A stretch of DNA of 63,433 nt from Lautropia sp. (GCA_030527825.1 JAUNAC010000005.1:1-63433), one strand, 5' to 3'; counted from the first letter of the stretch, positions 47,668-57,429 are shown. The notes: a model not told the origin generated them from the letters alone. Numbers and translations are program-made.

Positions 47668-50148
47668 TTAATTGACGTTCACTTCAACCTGATTGCGCAG
47701 CTGTACCGGTTCAGCCTGGGCATTCTGGGGACGCACGGCCCCCTGCTGACTCCGCACGGCTTCATCCAGGGAGCGGAAACCGCCCGTGCCCTGGGCCGAC
47801 TGCGCGGAATCCTGCTGATCCGCTGGCGCAGCGCGATGCGTATGCGTCATCCGTGGCGCACCGCCCATCAGACTGGACATGTCCGGCTGAGGCATGCGCA
47901 GCGAATTGGCCGGGACAACACCGATGTGCTTGGCCTCCTGCGCAGCGCCCGGCATCATGCCCGGCTCACGGGCAGGTGGCAGCCGATGCGCCGCCGGCAT
48001 GCCGGGCCGCGGTGGCAACGGATCCAGCGGCGGCTGGGTCACATTGGCCATACCGGCTGGCGTGGAGAGCTGGGCTTCCTGGCTTCGTTGGTTGATGTAG
48101 TCATACCGGTTCGCCGTGACATCCCATGCCTGATCCGCACTGCGCAGCACGACCGGACGCAGAAATACCAGCAGGTTGGTCTTGGTGCGTTTGCGGGAGT
48201 CATAGCGGAACAGCCGTCCCAGCAGCGGAATATCGCCCAGAAGCGGTACCTTCTCCACTCCGCCCGTCACCTCGTCCTGGATCAGCCCGCCCAGCACCAC
48301 GATCTGGCCGTCATCAACCAGCACATTGGAATCAATGGCGCGGCGGTTCGTGATAATGCCCGCCTGCTGGGTCGTGTCCACCACGCTAGACACCTCCTGG
48401 GCGATTTCCATCTTGACGGTGCCGCCCTCGGAGACCTGCGGACGCACCCGCAGCATCGTCCCGACATCCTTGCGTTCTATGGTCTGGAAGGGACTGGATA
48501 GGGTATTGTTGGTTGTGGCGTACTGGCCCGTGATGAACGGGACATTCTTACCGATGATGATGCGGGCCTCTTCATTGTCGAGCGTCAGCAGATTCGGCGT
48601 GGCACGGATATTGCCGCCAGCCTCAGTTTCCAGCGCCTTGGCCAACAGACCCAGATTCAGGAAGTTGCGGCCAAAAATGCTGACGCCGCTGCGCACGACA
48701 CCCACGTTCAGCCCGCCGGATCCGGCCAGGGCGGCCGGATTCTGGGACAACGCAAGAATGTTGTTGCCGCCCGTGCTGAAATTGGTGCCCCCCACGACCG
48801 CATTCTGACCATCCTTGGCCGAGCCGAACTGCCACTGAATGCCCATCTCCGACACGGTATCGGCATTGACCTCGACGATCAGCGATTCGATGTAGACCTG
48901 GGCCCGTCGGCTGTCGAGCTGCTCGATGACGCTGCGTATATTGCGGTAGACCGGCTCGGGCGCCGTGATGATCAACGAGTTGGTCGACGGATCGGCAGCG
49001 ATGATCGCCCCGCCCGCCTTGATGGACGTCGGCCCCTGGTGGCCGCGGTCACGATTGATGCCACTCTGGCTGCCCAGACCTCCGCCGCTGCTGCCGCTGC
49101 TGTCGCTGCCGTCGCCAAACGATGAGCCCAGCCCTGACGAGGAAGACGAGCTGTCACCGAACAGGCTGCCACTACTGCTGCTGCGGCTGCGGGAGCTACC
49201 GCTCTCGGACGAGCTGCCGCTGGACTCTCCCGAGAGTACCGCCTGCAGCACTTCCACCAGTTTGGTGGCCTCGGCGTTTTTCAGGTAGACCACGCGCATA
49301 TTGGCCTGGTCGGCATTGGCCGGGCGATCCAGCTGCTCCACCAGCGATCGGGCCAGCGCCATTTTGGAAGCATTGGCGCTGCGGATCAGTACCGAATTGG
49401 TTCTGGGATCAGCCATCACCACGACCCGCTGGGTAGGGTCACTGCCTATGGACGGACCACCGCCCCCCCGGTTGCCATCATCCATCAGCTTCGATACGGC
49501 AACAGCGATATCGCTGGCAATGGAATTCTTGATCACCACGACCTGCACATCGGCAGCCGGTCGCGGACTATCCAGCGTGGCAATCACCTTGGAGAGCCGC
49601 TTCAGGTTGGCCGCGTAATCCGTAATGATCAGCGTATTGTTGCCAGGGAAAGCCGTAATCGTGTTGTTGGGTGACACCAGCGGCCGCAACACCGGAATCA
49701 TGTTATTGGCCGATTCGTGATTAAGCTGAAAGACCTGGGTGATGACCTCGTCACCATCACGCCCCGAAGCTGGCCCGATTTCCACCGGGCCGGACTGCAG
49801 TTTGGCGTCAGCCTCAGGAACGACTTTGTACAGATCTCCCAGATCGACGATGGCAAACCCCTGCTGGCGCAATACGGTTTTCAGCAGCGTGAACGCCTGG
49901 CTGCGATTGACCGGACGAGGCGTTTCAAGCGAAATCTTGCCCCGCACGCGCGGATCAATCACAAAAGACTTGTCCAGCAGGTGACCGAAGGCACCGATCA
50001 CCGAATCGACCTCGGCATCCTTGAAATTAAGGTTGATCTGACCAGTCTGCTTGTGAACCGGGGGAGTTGCCGACGCAGCAACAGCGGGTACCGTGGCCAT
50101 CACCAGCAGGGCCTGGGCCAGGATTTTTGACGAATGGCGCAACTTCAT
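47668..50148 (-). CDS. gspD: type II secretion outer-membrane secretin GspD
   Basis: 826-residue secretin. Signal peptide (residues 1-27, AVAASA), an N0/N1 region from about 35 (INLNFKDAEVDSVIGAFG), further N domains, then the C-domain with GKNVPFITGQYATTNNTLS, VPLLGDIPLLGRLFRYDSR and the closing beta-barrel. The segment at about 310-370 is an unusually long Ser/Gly tract (SSGSSSESGSSRSRSSSSGS-like) between two N domains. A roughly 140-residue Pro/Met/Gln-rich tail follows the barrel and may act as the S domain for pilotin. The first gene of the membrane-spanning part of the run; overlaps gspN by four bases (ATGA). Confidence 0.95.
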   Translation of the reverse strand: MKLRHSSKILAQALLVMATVPAVAASATPPVHKQTGQINLNFKDAEVDSVIGAFGHLLDKSFVIDPRVRGKISLETPRPVNRSQAFTLLKTVLRQQGFAIVDLGDLYKVVPEADAKLQSGPVEIGPASGRDGDEVITQVFQLNHESANNMIPVLRPLVSPNNTITAFPGNNTLIITDYAANLKRLSKVIATLDSPRPAADVQVVVIKNSIASDIAVAVSKLMDDGNRGGGGPSIGSDPTQRVVVMADPRTNSVLIRSANASKMALARSLVEQLDRPANADQANMRVVYLKNAEATKLVEVLQAVLSGESSGSSSESGSSRSRSSSSGSLFGDSSSSSSGLGSSFGDGSDSSGSSGGGLGSQSGINRDRGHQGPTSIKAGGAIIAADPSTNSLIITAPEPVYRNIRSVIEQLDSRRAQVYIESLIVEVNADTVSEMGIQWQFGSAKDGQNAVVGGTNFSTGGNNILALSQNPAALAGSGGLNVGVVRSGVSIFGRNFLNLGLLAKALETEAGGNIRATPNLLTLDNEEARIIIGKNVPFITGQYATTNNTLSSPFQTIERKDVGTMLRVRPQVSEGGTVKMEIAQEVSSVVDTTQQAGIITNRRAIDSNVLVDDGQIVVLGGLIQDEVTGGVEKVPLLGDIPLLGRLFRYDSRKRTKTNLLVFLRPVVLRSADQAWDVTANRYDYINQRSQEAQLSTPAGMANVTQPPLDPLPPRPGMPAAHRLPPAREPGMMPGAAQEAKHIGVVPANSLRMPQPDMSSLMGGAPRMTHTHRAAPADQQDSAQSAQGTGGFRSLDEAVRSQQGAVRPQNAQAEPVQLRNQVEVNVN

Positions 50149-50999
50149 GCTCCTAACTTGATCATGGTACGAGTTCCCTCCTGACGCCCCAGCAGGCGCA
50201 CCAGTGGCGCCAGCTTCAGACGTTCGGACTCGTCAACTTCTGCCCAGGCTGTGAAATGCAGCCCGCGACCTGGATTAAAAACACCCTCCCCGCTCAGACG
50301 CAGCGGGCCTTCAATGGATGACATCTTCAACATCGTATCGTTACCACGCCCGTCGATATCCAGCCGGTAGGCACCCAGCGGACGTACGGGGGTCAGGGCC
50401 GAGGCCACATCGCGCAGCTCAATCGTGGCAAGCCCGTGGGCGGCACCGTTGGTTATCTCGAACGGTTCCCATGACAGGGCCAGCGATGCTGTCGGCTGCA
50501 CCGTGCTCCACGGAGAACCCAGACGCGCCAGGCTCACGTTCGGCAGGCGAATGCTGCCCGCAGAAAAATGCGGCCGTGAAAACGTCCCTGAAATTTCCAG
50601 AGGCTGAGTCATGCTGTCGTGGCGTGCCAGGACCTGAATGCGGCCAATCAGCAATGGCAGCACCTGGATATTCCAGCGAATGGTGCCAGGAATCAGGACG
50701 CCAGGCAGCGGCAGCACCGCATCCGGTTGCTCCCGATCCCGTACTGCAAGCGTGCCGACATCCACAAGTACCACCTTGCCCTGCCCCTGCCAGATCGAAC
50801 CGGAGGCATCCGCCAGCCGGACACGTCCGTGCGTGGCTACCTTCAGCCCCCAGTCTGCCATGGACGCAGGTGCCAGCACCAGGGCCGTCACCAGCGCCAC
50901 CAGGACACCCAGAACCAGCCACAGCACAATGCGCCCCTTGCTCCAGACGCCAAACCAGGTTGGCCGCATGGCTTTCGATCGGCGGGAATCATTTGCCAT
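50145..50999 (-). CDS. gspN: type II secretion protein GspN
   Basis: 284-residue inner-membrane protein with one N-terminal span (VLWLVLGVLVALVTALVL, about 26-43) and a periplasmic beta-rich domain with DASGSIWQGQGKVVLVDV and the MADWGLKVATHGRVRL start, typical of GspN. Not required in all systems. Start overlaps the gspM end by 11 bases and its stop overlaps the gspD start, so it is coupled to both. Confidence 0.88.
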   Translation of the reverse strand: MANDSRRSKAMRPTWFGVWSKGRIVLWLVLGVLVALVTALVLAPASMADWGLKVATHGRVRLADASGSIWQGQGKVVLVDVGTLAVRDREQPDAVLPLPGVLIPGTIRWNIQVLPLLIGRIQVLARHDSMTQPLEISGTFSRPHFSAGSIRLPNVSLARLGSPWSTVQPTASLALSWEPFEITNGAAHGLATIELRDVASALTPVRPLGAYRLDIDGRGNDTMLKMSSIEGPLRLSGEGVFNPGRGLHFTAWAEVDESERLKLAPLVRLLGRQEGTRTMIKLGA

Positions 51000-51486
51000 G
51001 ATGTGCTATCTCCAAAGCCAGGCGGCCACTGAATATCCCCGGGGATTCGCGCGTCACCGACAGGTCGACAATACGGGTACGCGTCTCGCGTACCGCCGCA
51101 TCCAGCCAGAAAATCCAGCTCTCAAACGGTGCCTGATGCAAACGCACCTCAATGATGTCGCCCTGCGCCTGTACCTTGGCCATATCCTTGTCCAGACCAC
51201 GGGCGAGCAATGACTGCTCCAGCCGGGATGTAATCTGGGCTACGGTCTCGGCCGGAGCATCGGCCGCATTGGCCAGCTCCCGTGCCTCGCCCGCCATGTG
51301 ATCCATTTGCGCAAGATCGGCCCGCAAGGCAGGCAGCGTCTTTTGCAGGCGCTGACGTCCGACCCAGGCCGGATCAAGCAGCAATTGCCAGAATACGATC
51401 ACCAGTAAAAAGCAGGCGGCGATCACCAGCATCCGCCGGTCACGCGGCGCCAGTGACGCCCATTTCTGCAACAGGTTTTCCAGCAT
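50989..51486 (-). CDS. gspM: type II secretion protein GspM
   Basis: 165-residue bitopic assembly protein. One span at about 20-37 (LVIAACFLLVIVFWQLLL) after a basic N-terminus (APRDRR), then a coiled-coil-forming segment (LQKTLPALRADLAQMDHMAGEA, about 47-68) and a small ferredoxin-like periplasmic domain ending ALEIAHHGK. Works with GspL. Three bases after the gspL stop. Confidence 0.88.
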   Translation of the reverse strand: MLENLLQKWASLAPRDRRMLVIAACFLLVIVFWQLLLDPAWVGRQRLQKTLPALRADLAQMDHMAGEARELANAADAPAETVAQITSRLEQSLLARGLDKDMAKVQAQGDIIEVRLHQAPFESWIFWLDAAVRETRTRIVDLSVTRESPGIFSGRLALEIAHHGK

Positions 51487-51489
51487 GAA

Positions 51490-52734
51490 TCAATGCCCCT
51501 GCGTGGTGAGACGGGCGGTTGGATCCCGTGGATTATCAAATACCAGCGACAGGCCAAGCCGTGCTGCGTCCTGAATCAGCGCCTCGCGCATGGTGTCATT
51601 GCTTCCGACTTCAGCCACAAAGCGTATCTTCATGGCCCCTTCACGGTACTCCAGCGCGTCGATGGTGCCCGGGCCGCGTTCTCCCACAGCCTGGGCAAAG
51701 CGCGCCAGCAGCGGAACAAAGTCATCTGGCCCGGGCCGCCCGCTCTTGAGACGCAGATCATTGATGTTGCGGCGCATCTGCAGTACGGGATCCACCATGG
51801 CCGCATTGGGAAAAGCATCATGGAAACGTGCCCGGATCGCGTCCTGAAGACCACTGGCCTCAGCCCGCATCTGCAGCCATTGCAGGTTCAGGCCCAGCAC
51901 CATCGTGAGCAGGACCGCAGCGGCCAGTGCGCCCACCCCCTTCCACAATCGCCAGTCCACCCGCGTCAACATGGTTCTGAGGCCGGCATTGCGGGCGGAC
52001 AGCAGATCCAGCGGCGCCTGCCGCACCAGCGGCACCGGCGTAAAGTCCAGCCGGGTATTGGCCGGGATGGCCGACACCTTCAGCGGAGACTTCCACTCGG
52101 GCTGCCCCAGAAATGCCTGAATACGAAGCGGCGGTTCGCCCATCAGCTTGCCCGACAGCAGCGCACTGGCCGTTTCCCGGCGGGCCGATTCGCTTTCACC
52201 AGCAGCCCATCCCGTACCACTCCATTCCCCTGTGCGAACCGTCAGGTTGTCATCAGACACCAGCACCGACCACTGGCCAGGCTGCCAGGGCAGCACCAGC
52301 TGCCCCGGCCAGAGGGACTCGACCCGGATGCCCGCGGACTTGAATGCAGCGAGAACCGCATCCACCCAATGACTGTCGATCACCCCAAGAACACGCTGCC
52401 CGTCCGCAAACACCGGCCCCGGCGCGATCAGACAGCGGGCCGGATCCTGCAGCACGAACTCTTCGATAATGTGGGGCAACGCCTGCTTCAGACGCTTGCC
52501 AGACAGGGGCGGCACAGGGACGGTAATCAGGGTCACATCGCGCGCATCAGCAATCAGCCACACCTGCCGGACCCCCTCCAGCGCTTCGAGCGAGACCAGA
52601 CGGCGTTCAGGCTCGTCGTCACCTCCGATCTGCGCGCGAAAAACAGGCCGCCCGCCACTCAGGACAGCCTCACCAGCACTGCGCGGAGGTAACCAGATAA
52701 CGGCCTGATGCCGTTTCAATTGCTGTGACGCCAT
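51490..52734 (-). CDS. gspL: type II secretion protein GspL
   Basis: 414-residue protein linking the cytosolic GspE to the periplasm. The N-terminal half is the actin-like cytosolic domain (LITVPVPPLSGKRLKQALP, HIIEEFVLQDP), one span at about 262-281 (GALAAAVLLTMVLGLNLQWL), then a periplasmic domain (after 285). Start ATG at 52734 overlaps the gspK 3' end by 19 bases, so translation of the two genes is tightly linked. Confidence 0.92.
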   Translation of the reverse strand: MASQQLKRHQAVIWLPPRSAGEAVLSGGRPVFRAQIGGDDEPERRLVSLEALEGVRQVWLIADARDVTLITVPVPPLSGKRLKQALPHIIEEFVLQDPARCLIAPGPVFADGQRVLGVIDSHWVDAVLAAFKSAGIRVESLWPGQLVLPWQPGQWSVLVSDDNLTVRTGEWSGTGWAAGESESARRETASALLSGKLMGEPPLRIQAFLGQPEWKSPLKVSAIPANTRLDFTPVPLVRQAPLDLLSARNAGLRTMLTRVDWRLWKGVGALAAAVLLTMVLGLNLQWLQMRAEASGLQDAIRARFHDAFPNAAMVDPVLQMRRNINDLRLKSGRPGPDDFVPLLARFAQAVGERGPGTIDALEYREGAMKIRFVAEVGSNDTMREALIQDAARLGLSLVFDNPRDPTARLTTQGH

Positions 52735-53771
52735 ATCACCAGTACGCCCCCGGTATCGAGACGCTTGAGCAGAGTTTCAGTTTGAGATTCGACGCGATCG
52801 TAGCGAATCATGCCGTCAGCGACGAAATAATCCGAGCGCACCGCGACAAGCGTGCCATCCAGTGGCCTATTTGCAACAAGCCCCAGCACCTGATCCTGCA
52901 AGGTGTGTGCGGGTGCTACGTCCCGATTTGCCACAAAACTGCGGATTGCGGCCGGGTTCCACATCGGAGACAGCGCCTCCAACACTTCCGCAGTCCCCGC
53001 ATTGACGTTGACAGTGCGGGCATCGGCAGGCAGCACCGTCAGATGCGGTTGCAGCTTTTTCATAACCTCATCGGAAAATCCGGGCAAATCCCTGAGGTCA
53101 TCGAAACGCTGTAACGGCATGACCCAGCCTTCGTCACTGCTGTTCCGACCCTGGCGTTTTTGTAGTGCTGCCTTGCGCACCCGCGCCAGGACCCGGTCAG
53201 CAAGACTCTCGGGCAAAGACAGAATACCCAGCAGCCGCCTGAACGCCTGAAGGTGCGCCAGCGAAACATCGGCATTGTCTGCGCTCGTACCGGAACCCCC
53301 GGTATTACCATTGTTGCCTGCAAGGCCATTATTGCTGCCAGACTGGGTATTGCTGGCATCCGCTCCTACGGAATGATCCTTCACCAGGGCGTTCACGTTG
53401 AAGCGGGCCTGTGCATCACGAATCCGGCCGGCCAGGAGCGCCTGCCGTGACGCGTCCCCCACCTTGGCTCCGCCAGTAACTGTCTCATCCAGCTGAGTCT
53501 CGGCAACCGGCGTCGCCCAGATGGACCCCGGCCAGTCATAGTCACGTTGTGAGTTACGCAGAATAACCTTGGCCCAATCAATGACGGCACGCTCAATCCA
53601 GCGGGTCTGCGCCAGGGTGGCACGATTTTCAATAGAGCGGATGGCCACACTCTCACGGTAAAACAAGGCACTGACAATGACCGACGCCAGCGCAACGACC
53701 AACAGCGCAGTAATGATGGCCGCACCTCGCTGTAGCGCAAAACGATCAGGGGAAGAAACCGGTAGCCGCAT
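52716..53771 (-). CDS. gspK: minor pseudopilin GspK
   Basis: 351-residue large tip pseudopilin. Basic leader then hydrophobic N-terminus (GAAIITALLVVALASVIVSA, about 16-35) in which the normal leader Gly and mature Glu pattern is weak, as in other GspK. A large globular part with an Asn/Gly-rich loop (SNTQSGSNNGLAGNNGN) and SAM-like helices follows. Five bases from the gspJ stop. Confidence 0.88.
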   Translation of the reverse strand: MRLPVSSPDRFALQRGAAIITALLVVALASVIVSALFYRESVAIRSIENRATLAQTRWIERAVIDWAKVILRNSQRDYDWPGSIWATPVAETQLDETVTGGAKVGDASRQALLAGRIRDAQARFNVNALVKDHSVGADASNTQSGSNNGLAGNNGNTGGSGTSADNADVSLAHLQAFRRLLGILSLPESLADRVLARVRKAALQKRQGRNSSDEGWVMPLQRFDDLRDLPGFSDEVMKKLQPHLTVLPADARTVNVNAGTAEVLEALSPMWNPAAIRSFVANRDVAPAHTLQDQVLGLVANRPLDGTLVAVRSDYFVADGMIRYDRVESQTETLLKRLDTGGVLVIWRHSN

Positions 53772-53776
53772 GACAG

Positions 53777-54616
53777 TCAGTCCCTGATCGAATAAATCCG
53801 CAGAAAGCGCTGGCCATTGGTTCGTTCCACCAGCACCTCCATGCCGTTCAGGTCTTCCATTTCCTTGCGCTCATCATAAAGGCGGCGCTCGGCCCGAATG
53901 TTTTCCGCCACATCAGCAGGCGTCGTGGGGGAGATTCCAGGCAGGTTAGGGTACGAGCGGTTGTCGTATGGATCGTCCGCGCTCTGCCCGGCATGCTCGC
54001 CACTGCGCTGCCGGGTATAACTGGCCAGCGGCTCACCCCCCATCCAGGTATTGTTGATCCAGCCTCGAATCCGCAGCGACCGGACATCCGGAAGAATGGG
54101 TTGCCAGATCAACGACTGAACGGCGCCACCCACCTGACCAGAACGGTCGGTTCCACGCTGCCATTCGCTGAAGCCCCGCTCCAGCCGACCGTCCCGGACC
54201 TGATACACCACCCGTTGCAGACGGGTCGCCTGACCCGTGCGGCTGATCTCACGCACCAGCAGCAGGGACTGCGAAGCTGTCGCTCCGTTACCGTCCAGCA
54301 CAACCCGGATGGGCGTCACACCACTGCCAATTCGCTTGACGGGCCAGGTGGCCAGCAGATCGTCTTCAAGTTGGGACAGCGCCAGTGTGAGCGACCGCAG
54401 CTCGTCAGACTCTCTCACCAGACGCTCACGGCTCTGGATGACCGCATCCAGCCCCCGCCAGCTCAGCACCGCCAGGATCGCCAGCAACGCCACTGCCACC
54501 AGCAGCTCGATCAGTGTGAAACCGCCCATCCGGGAGATGGCGGGACGGCGGACACACGAGCGTCGCGGCGCGGTGCGCAACACCGGGGGACGGAAGGTCA
54601 CGAAAGGCAAAAACAT
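53777..54616 (-). CDS. gspJ: minor pseudopilin GspJ
   Basis: 279-residue pseudopilin. The prepilin cleavage site is at MGG^FTLIELLVAVALLAILAV (about residues 30-50), preceded by a long leader if translated from the ATG at 54616, or by a three-residue leader (MGG) if from the ATG at 54529. I give the first because it follows the gspI stop by one base. C-terminal part has SLIWQPILPDVRSLRIRGW-like strand patterns. Confidence 0.88.
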   Translation of the reverse strand: MFLPFVTFRPPVLRTAPRRSCVRRPAISRMGGFTLIELLVAVALLAILAVLSWRGLDAVIQSRERLVRESDELRSLTLALSQLEDDLLATWPVKRIGSGVTPIRVVLDGNGATASQSLLLVREISRTGQATRLQRVVYQVRDGRLERGFSEWQRGTDRSGQVGGAVQSLIWQPILPDVRSLRIRGWINNTWMGGEPLASYTRQRSGEHAGQSADDPYDNRSYPNLPGISPTTPADVAENIRAERRLYDERKEMEDLNGMEVLVERTNGQRFLRIYSIRD

Positions 54617-54617
54617 G

Positions 54618-55127
54618 TCAGCGCGCCGCCGTATTATCAACGACGGCAAAGCCAAGCAGCCGGGCCAGACGTCCCCCTTCACGTGCACCGCCTGCGCCCT
54701 GCCGGCTGTTTTCAGCGTCAAAGACCTGAATCTCGATACGCCGGAAGTTCGGGTTGGCGGTGGTGTAAACATCCTCCTGACAAATCAGCAAGAGATCTCC
54801 CTGTGGGCAATCGAAATGACGGCGACCGACCGCCGGGAACTCGCGCCGCACGCGGATTTCGGTCAGCTGGTTCTCGGCGCTCCATTGTGCCAGTGTACGG
54901 GCCCGCAGATCGGCCGAACTGGCCGTGATGGAACCCACTGCCCGCAGCGATGCCATCAGGGCGATCGCGATGATCGTCAGCGCGACCAGCACCTCGATCA
55001 GCGTGAAACCCGGCGCGCGAAGCCGCGATCCACGCCCCGACCAGCCAGCCCGGGCCGGCGGCACCGGTGGCCGCCCTGCTCCCGCGGCGCGCTGAAACGC
55101 CTCGCCATGTTGGCGGTCGTTCCTCAT
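54618..55127 (-). CDS. gspI: minor pseudopilin GspI
   Basis: 169 residues from the ATG at 55127. The prepilin signature is APG^FTLIEVLVALTIIAIALM with a long 39-40 residue basic leader. A shorter GTG start giving a leader of about 19 residues is equally possible, since neither has a clear ribosome site; other ATGs further upstream overlap gspH. Globular part has the short I-type fold with ENQLTEIRVRREFPAVG. Confidence 0.85.
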   Translation of the reverse strand: MRNDRQHGEAFQRAAGAGRPPVPPARAGWSGRGSRLRAPGFTLIEVLVALTIIAIALMASLRAVGSITASSADLRARTLAQWSAENQLTEIRVRREFPAVGRRHFDCPQGDLLLICQEDVYTTANPNFRRIEIQVFDAENSRQGAGGAREGGRLARLLGFAVVDNTAAR

Positions 55128-55209
55128 ATAAATGGTAGGCAATCGGGAGGGGGACATCAGGCAGAAATGCAACACCGGGCACGGAATGCACACAAACCGT
55201 ACGTCGGCA

Positions 55210-55758
55210 TCAATGGGAAGAAGAAGGAGGCTGCACCTCGAAGATGCCCAGCCCATTGGCCGAAATCTCGATGGAACCTGCCTCACGGGAGAGAATCACC
55301 CGAAAAGGCGGTTCGATCAAATCCCGGCCGAACTCCAGCAGGTCGGAACCATCCGCCTTCTCGATGCGAACCCGCGTGGGGCTTTCCCACTGCCGGGCAC
55401 GCAGGTGCGTGTCATCTTCGATGGGGCGCCACTGGCGATCCCTGAAAATGATAAAGCGATACCGGTCACGGGTCGTCTCGAAACGGATAGGCGCGCCGCG
55501 GATCTGGGCCTCTTCCCGTGCCAGGGAAAACAGCTGGCTCAGGCGCTCGGCATCGGTTTCCAGCGAACGCAACGGACTGGGGGAACTGGAAATCACCGTC
55601 ATGGACAGCACGACACCGATGATGATCAGCGCCACCATCAGCTCGACCAGCGTGAAGCCCCGCGTCCTGCCTGTCCTGACGGAACCACCGCGCCCCAGCG
55701 ACACACGCTCCACGCGCCGTGCCCGGCCGTCAGAGATCCCAGCTGCCGATGTCGGCAT
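55210..55758 (-). CDS. gspH: minor pseudopilin GspH
   Basis: 182 residues from the ATG at 55758, which lies inside gspG. Prepilin signature TRG^FTLVELMVALIIIGVVLS preceded by a basic leader of roughly 30 residues; GTG codons nearer the cleavage site are possible starts. Globular domain has AERLSQLFSLAREEAQIRG, the GspH helix, and a C-terminal beta domain ending in serines. Overlaps gspG by 29 bases if the ATG is used. Confidence 0.85.
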   Translation of the reverse strand: MPTSAAGISDGRARRVERVSLGRGGSVRTGRTRGFTLVELMVALIIIGVVLSMTVISSSPSPLRSLETDAERLSQLFSLAREEAQIRGAPIRFETTRDRYRFIIFRDRQWRPIEDDTHLRARQWESPTRVRIEKADGSDLLEFGRDLIEPPFRVILSREAGSIEISANGLGIFEVQPPSSSH

Positions 55759-56206
55759 CGCCCGCTTCACCGCCAGCAACACCGTCCGCACCATAGGAAA
55801 ACACGTCGATCTCACTGTGGACGCCCGGATTCAGGTACTGGTAAGGTTTGCCCCAGGGATCCACCGGGGCCTTGTCGAGATAGGCTTTCCAGTTCTTGGC
55901 CGCCGGGCCGGAAGACGGGCGGTTGACCAGCGCGTCCAGCCCCTGCTCGGTCGTGGGGTAGCGCCCATTGTCAAGACGATACAGCTTGAGCTGCTGCATG
56001 ATGGAGGCGATATCGGCCTTGGCTGCGATAGCACGGGCCTCGTCGGGCCGCGACATGAAGCGTGGCACCACCAGGGCAGCCAGCACACCCAGGATCATGA
56101 CCACCACCATCAGCTCGATCAGGGTGAAACCGGACGGACGGGGCCGACGGAGCGTGGTGCGCGAAAGGGAGATCCGGGAAGTTGCAGACAACCGTGCATC
56201 GGTCAT
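55730..56206 (-). CDS. gspG: major pseudopilin GspG
   Basis: 158 residues from the ATG at 56206; ATGs at 56239 and 56281 are alternatives. Prepilin signature PSG^FTLIELMVVVMILGVLAA, then the GspG core with ALVVPRFMSRPDEARAIAAK and the calcium-binding loop region DPWGKPYQYLNPG...FSYGADG. The leader of 26 residues is longer than usual. First gene of the minus-strand gsp run and divergent from gspC. Confidence 0.93.
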   Translation of the reverse strand: MTDARLSATSRISLSRTTLRRPRPSGFTLIELMVVVMILGVLAALVVPRFMSRPDEARAIAAKADIASIMQQLKLYRLDNGRYPTTEQGLDALVNRPSSGPAAKNWKAYLDKAPVDPWGKPYQYLNPGVHSEIDVFSYGADGVAGGEAGDADIGSWDL

Positions 56207-56393
56207 GCTTGCCGCCGGGGCGAAGACACGTATATTCATACCAGCATTTTTCTCGCAGAGTATCCGGAGAGGTTTTAACATCAGACGATTGAAGCAGATT
56301 CTGCCTCTGCCGTAACCGCCCTGTATGATACCAGCCACTATCAGCGCCTCCGGGCACACAGCGTTTCACCCATCTCTCTGAGACGATCCGACC

Positions 56394-57344
56394 ATGCGGA
56401 GTTCCTCTGTCGCGCCGCGACTGCTTTCCCTGCTGCTTTTCCTGCTGCTGATTGGCTGCGCCACCTACTGGTCCATGCAGCTTCTGGCTCCGCGGGGCGC
56501 CATTGCCCCCAACGACGCCATCGGTGACAACAGCCGCCCTCCCCTGCCCATTGCCAGCAGACTGTTCGGCGCGCGCAACACCGAAGCCGTTGAAACAGCA
56601 CCACCGCCGATCGACGTCAAAGTCCTCGGCGTTCTGCAGGCCGGTGCACGGGGTGTGGCGGTGCTGGGCATCAACGAAAAGCCCATGGCAGCCTACGCGG
56701 TCAATCAGAAACTTGGCGGCGGCTCCATCCTCAAGGCTGTCTACGACGACAAGGTGATCATCGAGCACAACGGCCGGCGCATCGAGTTCCCGGCCCCCGC
56801 ACGCTACAGCGTTGATATCCTTACCAGCAATGCCGGCCATTCGCAACTTCCTCAGGGCATGCCTGAAGGCATTGAAGCAGCCGACGGCCAGGAAGGAAAC
56901 ATGATCCGCGAAGGCGTCCCCAGCGAGACGCCGATCTTGCCGGCTGCCGCAGACGGATCGGCACCTCAGCAAGCCGCACCGGACATGGCAACGAACAGCA
57001 AACCAGGCACGACTGATGGCGCTGCCGCCGGCGCTCATCCTCTTTCCCCCTCACCCGGCATGATGCGCCCTGGCCTGGACATGGAAGATAACGGTGGAGA
57101 TCTGCCCTATGGCGGGGATGCCAGCAACCTGCAGGATGGGGTATCGCCCGAAGCCAGCGATACCCTGAGCGGCGGGGAAGCCGATCTGCAGTCTCTGAGC
57201 CCCGAAGAACGGGCTGCCGCCATCAATGCACTGCAGCAGGCGGGCTCGGGCATGCCTGCCGGCGCCCGGAACGGCCTGTCCGACTCCCCGGGCGAGCGCA
57301 CCAACGAGCAGCAACAGTCCATCGAGCAGGATCTCAATCGCTAG
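56394..57344 (+). CDS. gspC: type II secretion protein GspC (no PDZ domain)
   Basis: 316-residue bitopic protein connecting the inner platform to the secretin. N-terminal span (about 9-30, LLSLLLFLLLIGCATYWSM), then the homology region with the LFG motif SRLFGARN and LKVLGVLQAG-like IDVKVLGVLQAGARGVAVL...KLGGGSILKAVYDDKVII (about 60-140). The rest (about 150-316) is Asp/Gly/Pro/Met-rich low complexity with no PDZ or coiled coil. Divergent from gspG, 187 bases from the chosen gspG start, so both operon halves may share a control region. No gspO is encoded in the window. Confidence 0.88.
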   Translation: MRSSSVAPRLLSLLLFLLLIGCATYWSMQLLAPRGAIAPNDAIGDNSRPPLPIASRLFGARNTEAVETAPPPIDVKVLGVLQAGARGVAVLGINEKPMAAYAVNQKLGGGSILKAVYDDKVIIEHNGRRIEFPAPARYSVDILTSNAGHSQLPQGMPEGIEAADGQEGNMIREGVPSETPILPAAADGSAPQQAAPDMATNSKPGTTDGAAAGAHPLSPSPGMMRPGLDMEDNGGDLPYGGDASNLQDGVSPEASDTLSGGEADLQSLSPEERAAAINALQQAGSGMPAGARNGLSDSPGERTNEQQQSIEQDLNR

Positions 57345-57429
57345 ACTCCCGCCGCCACCTGCCCCGACCCCGGCCACGACCACGACCACGACGGAATAGA
57401 ATGCGGCGATCTCCGTCTGGCCATTTCCC

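Noticed and set aside
51493-52692. 399-codon plus-strand frame
   Set aside because: Antisense shadow of gspL.
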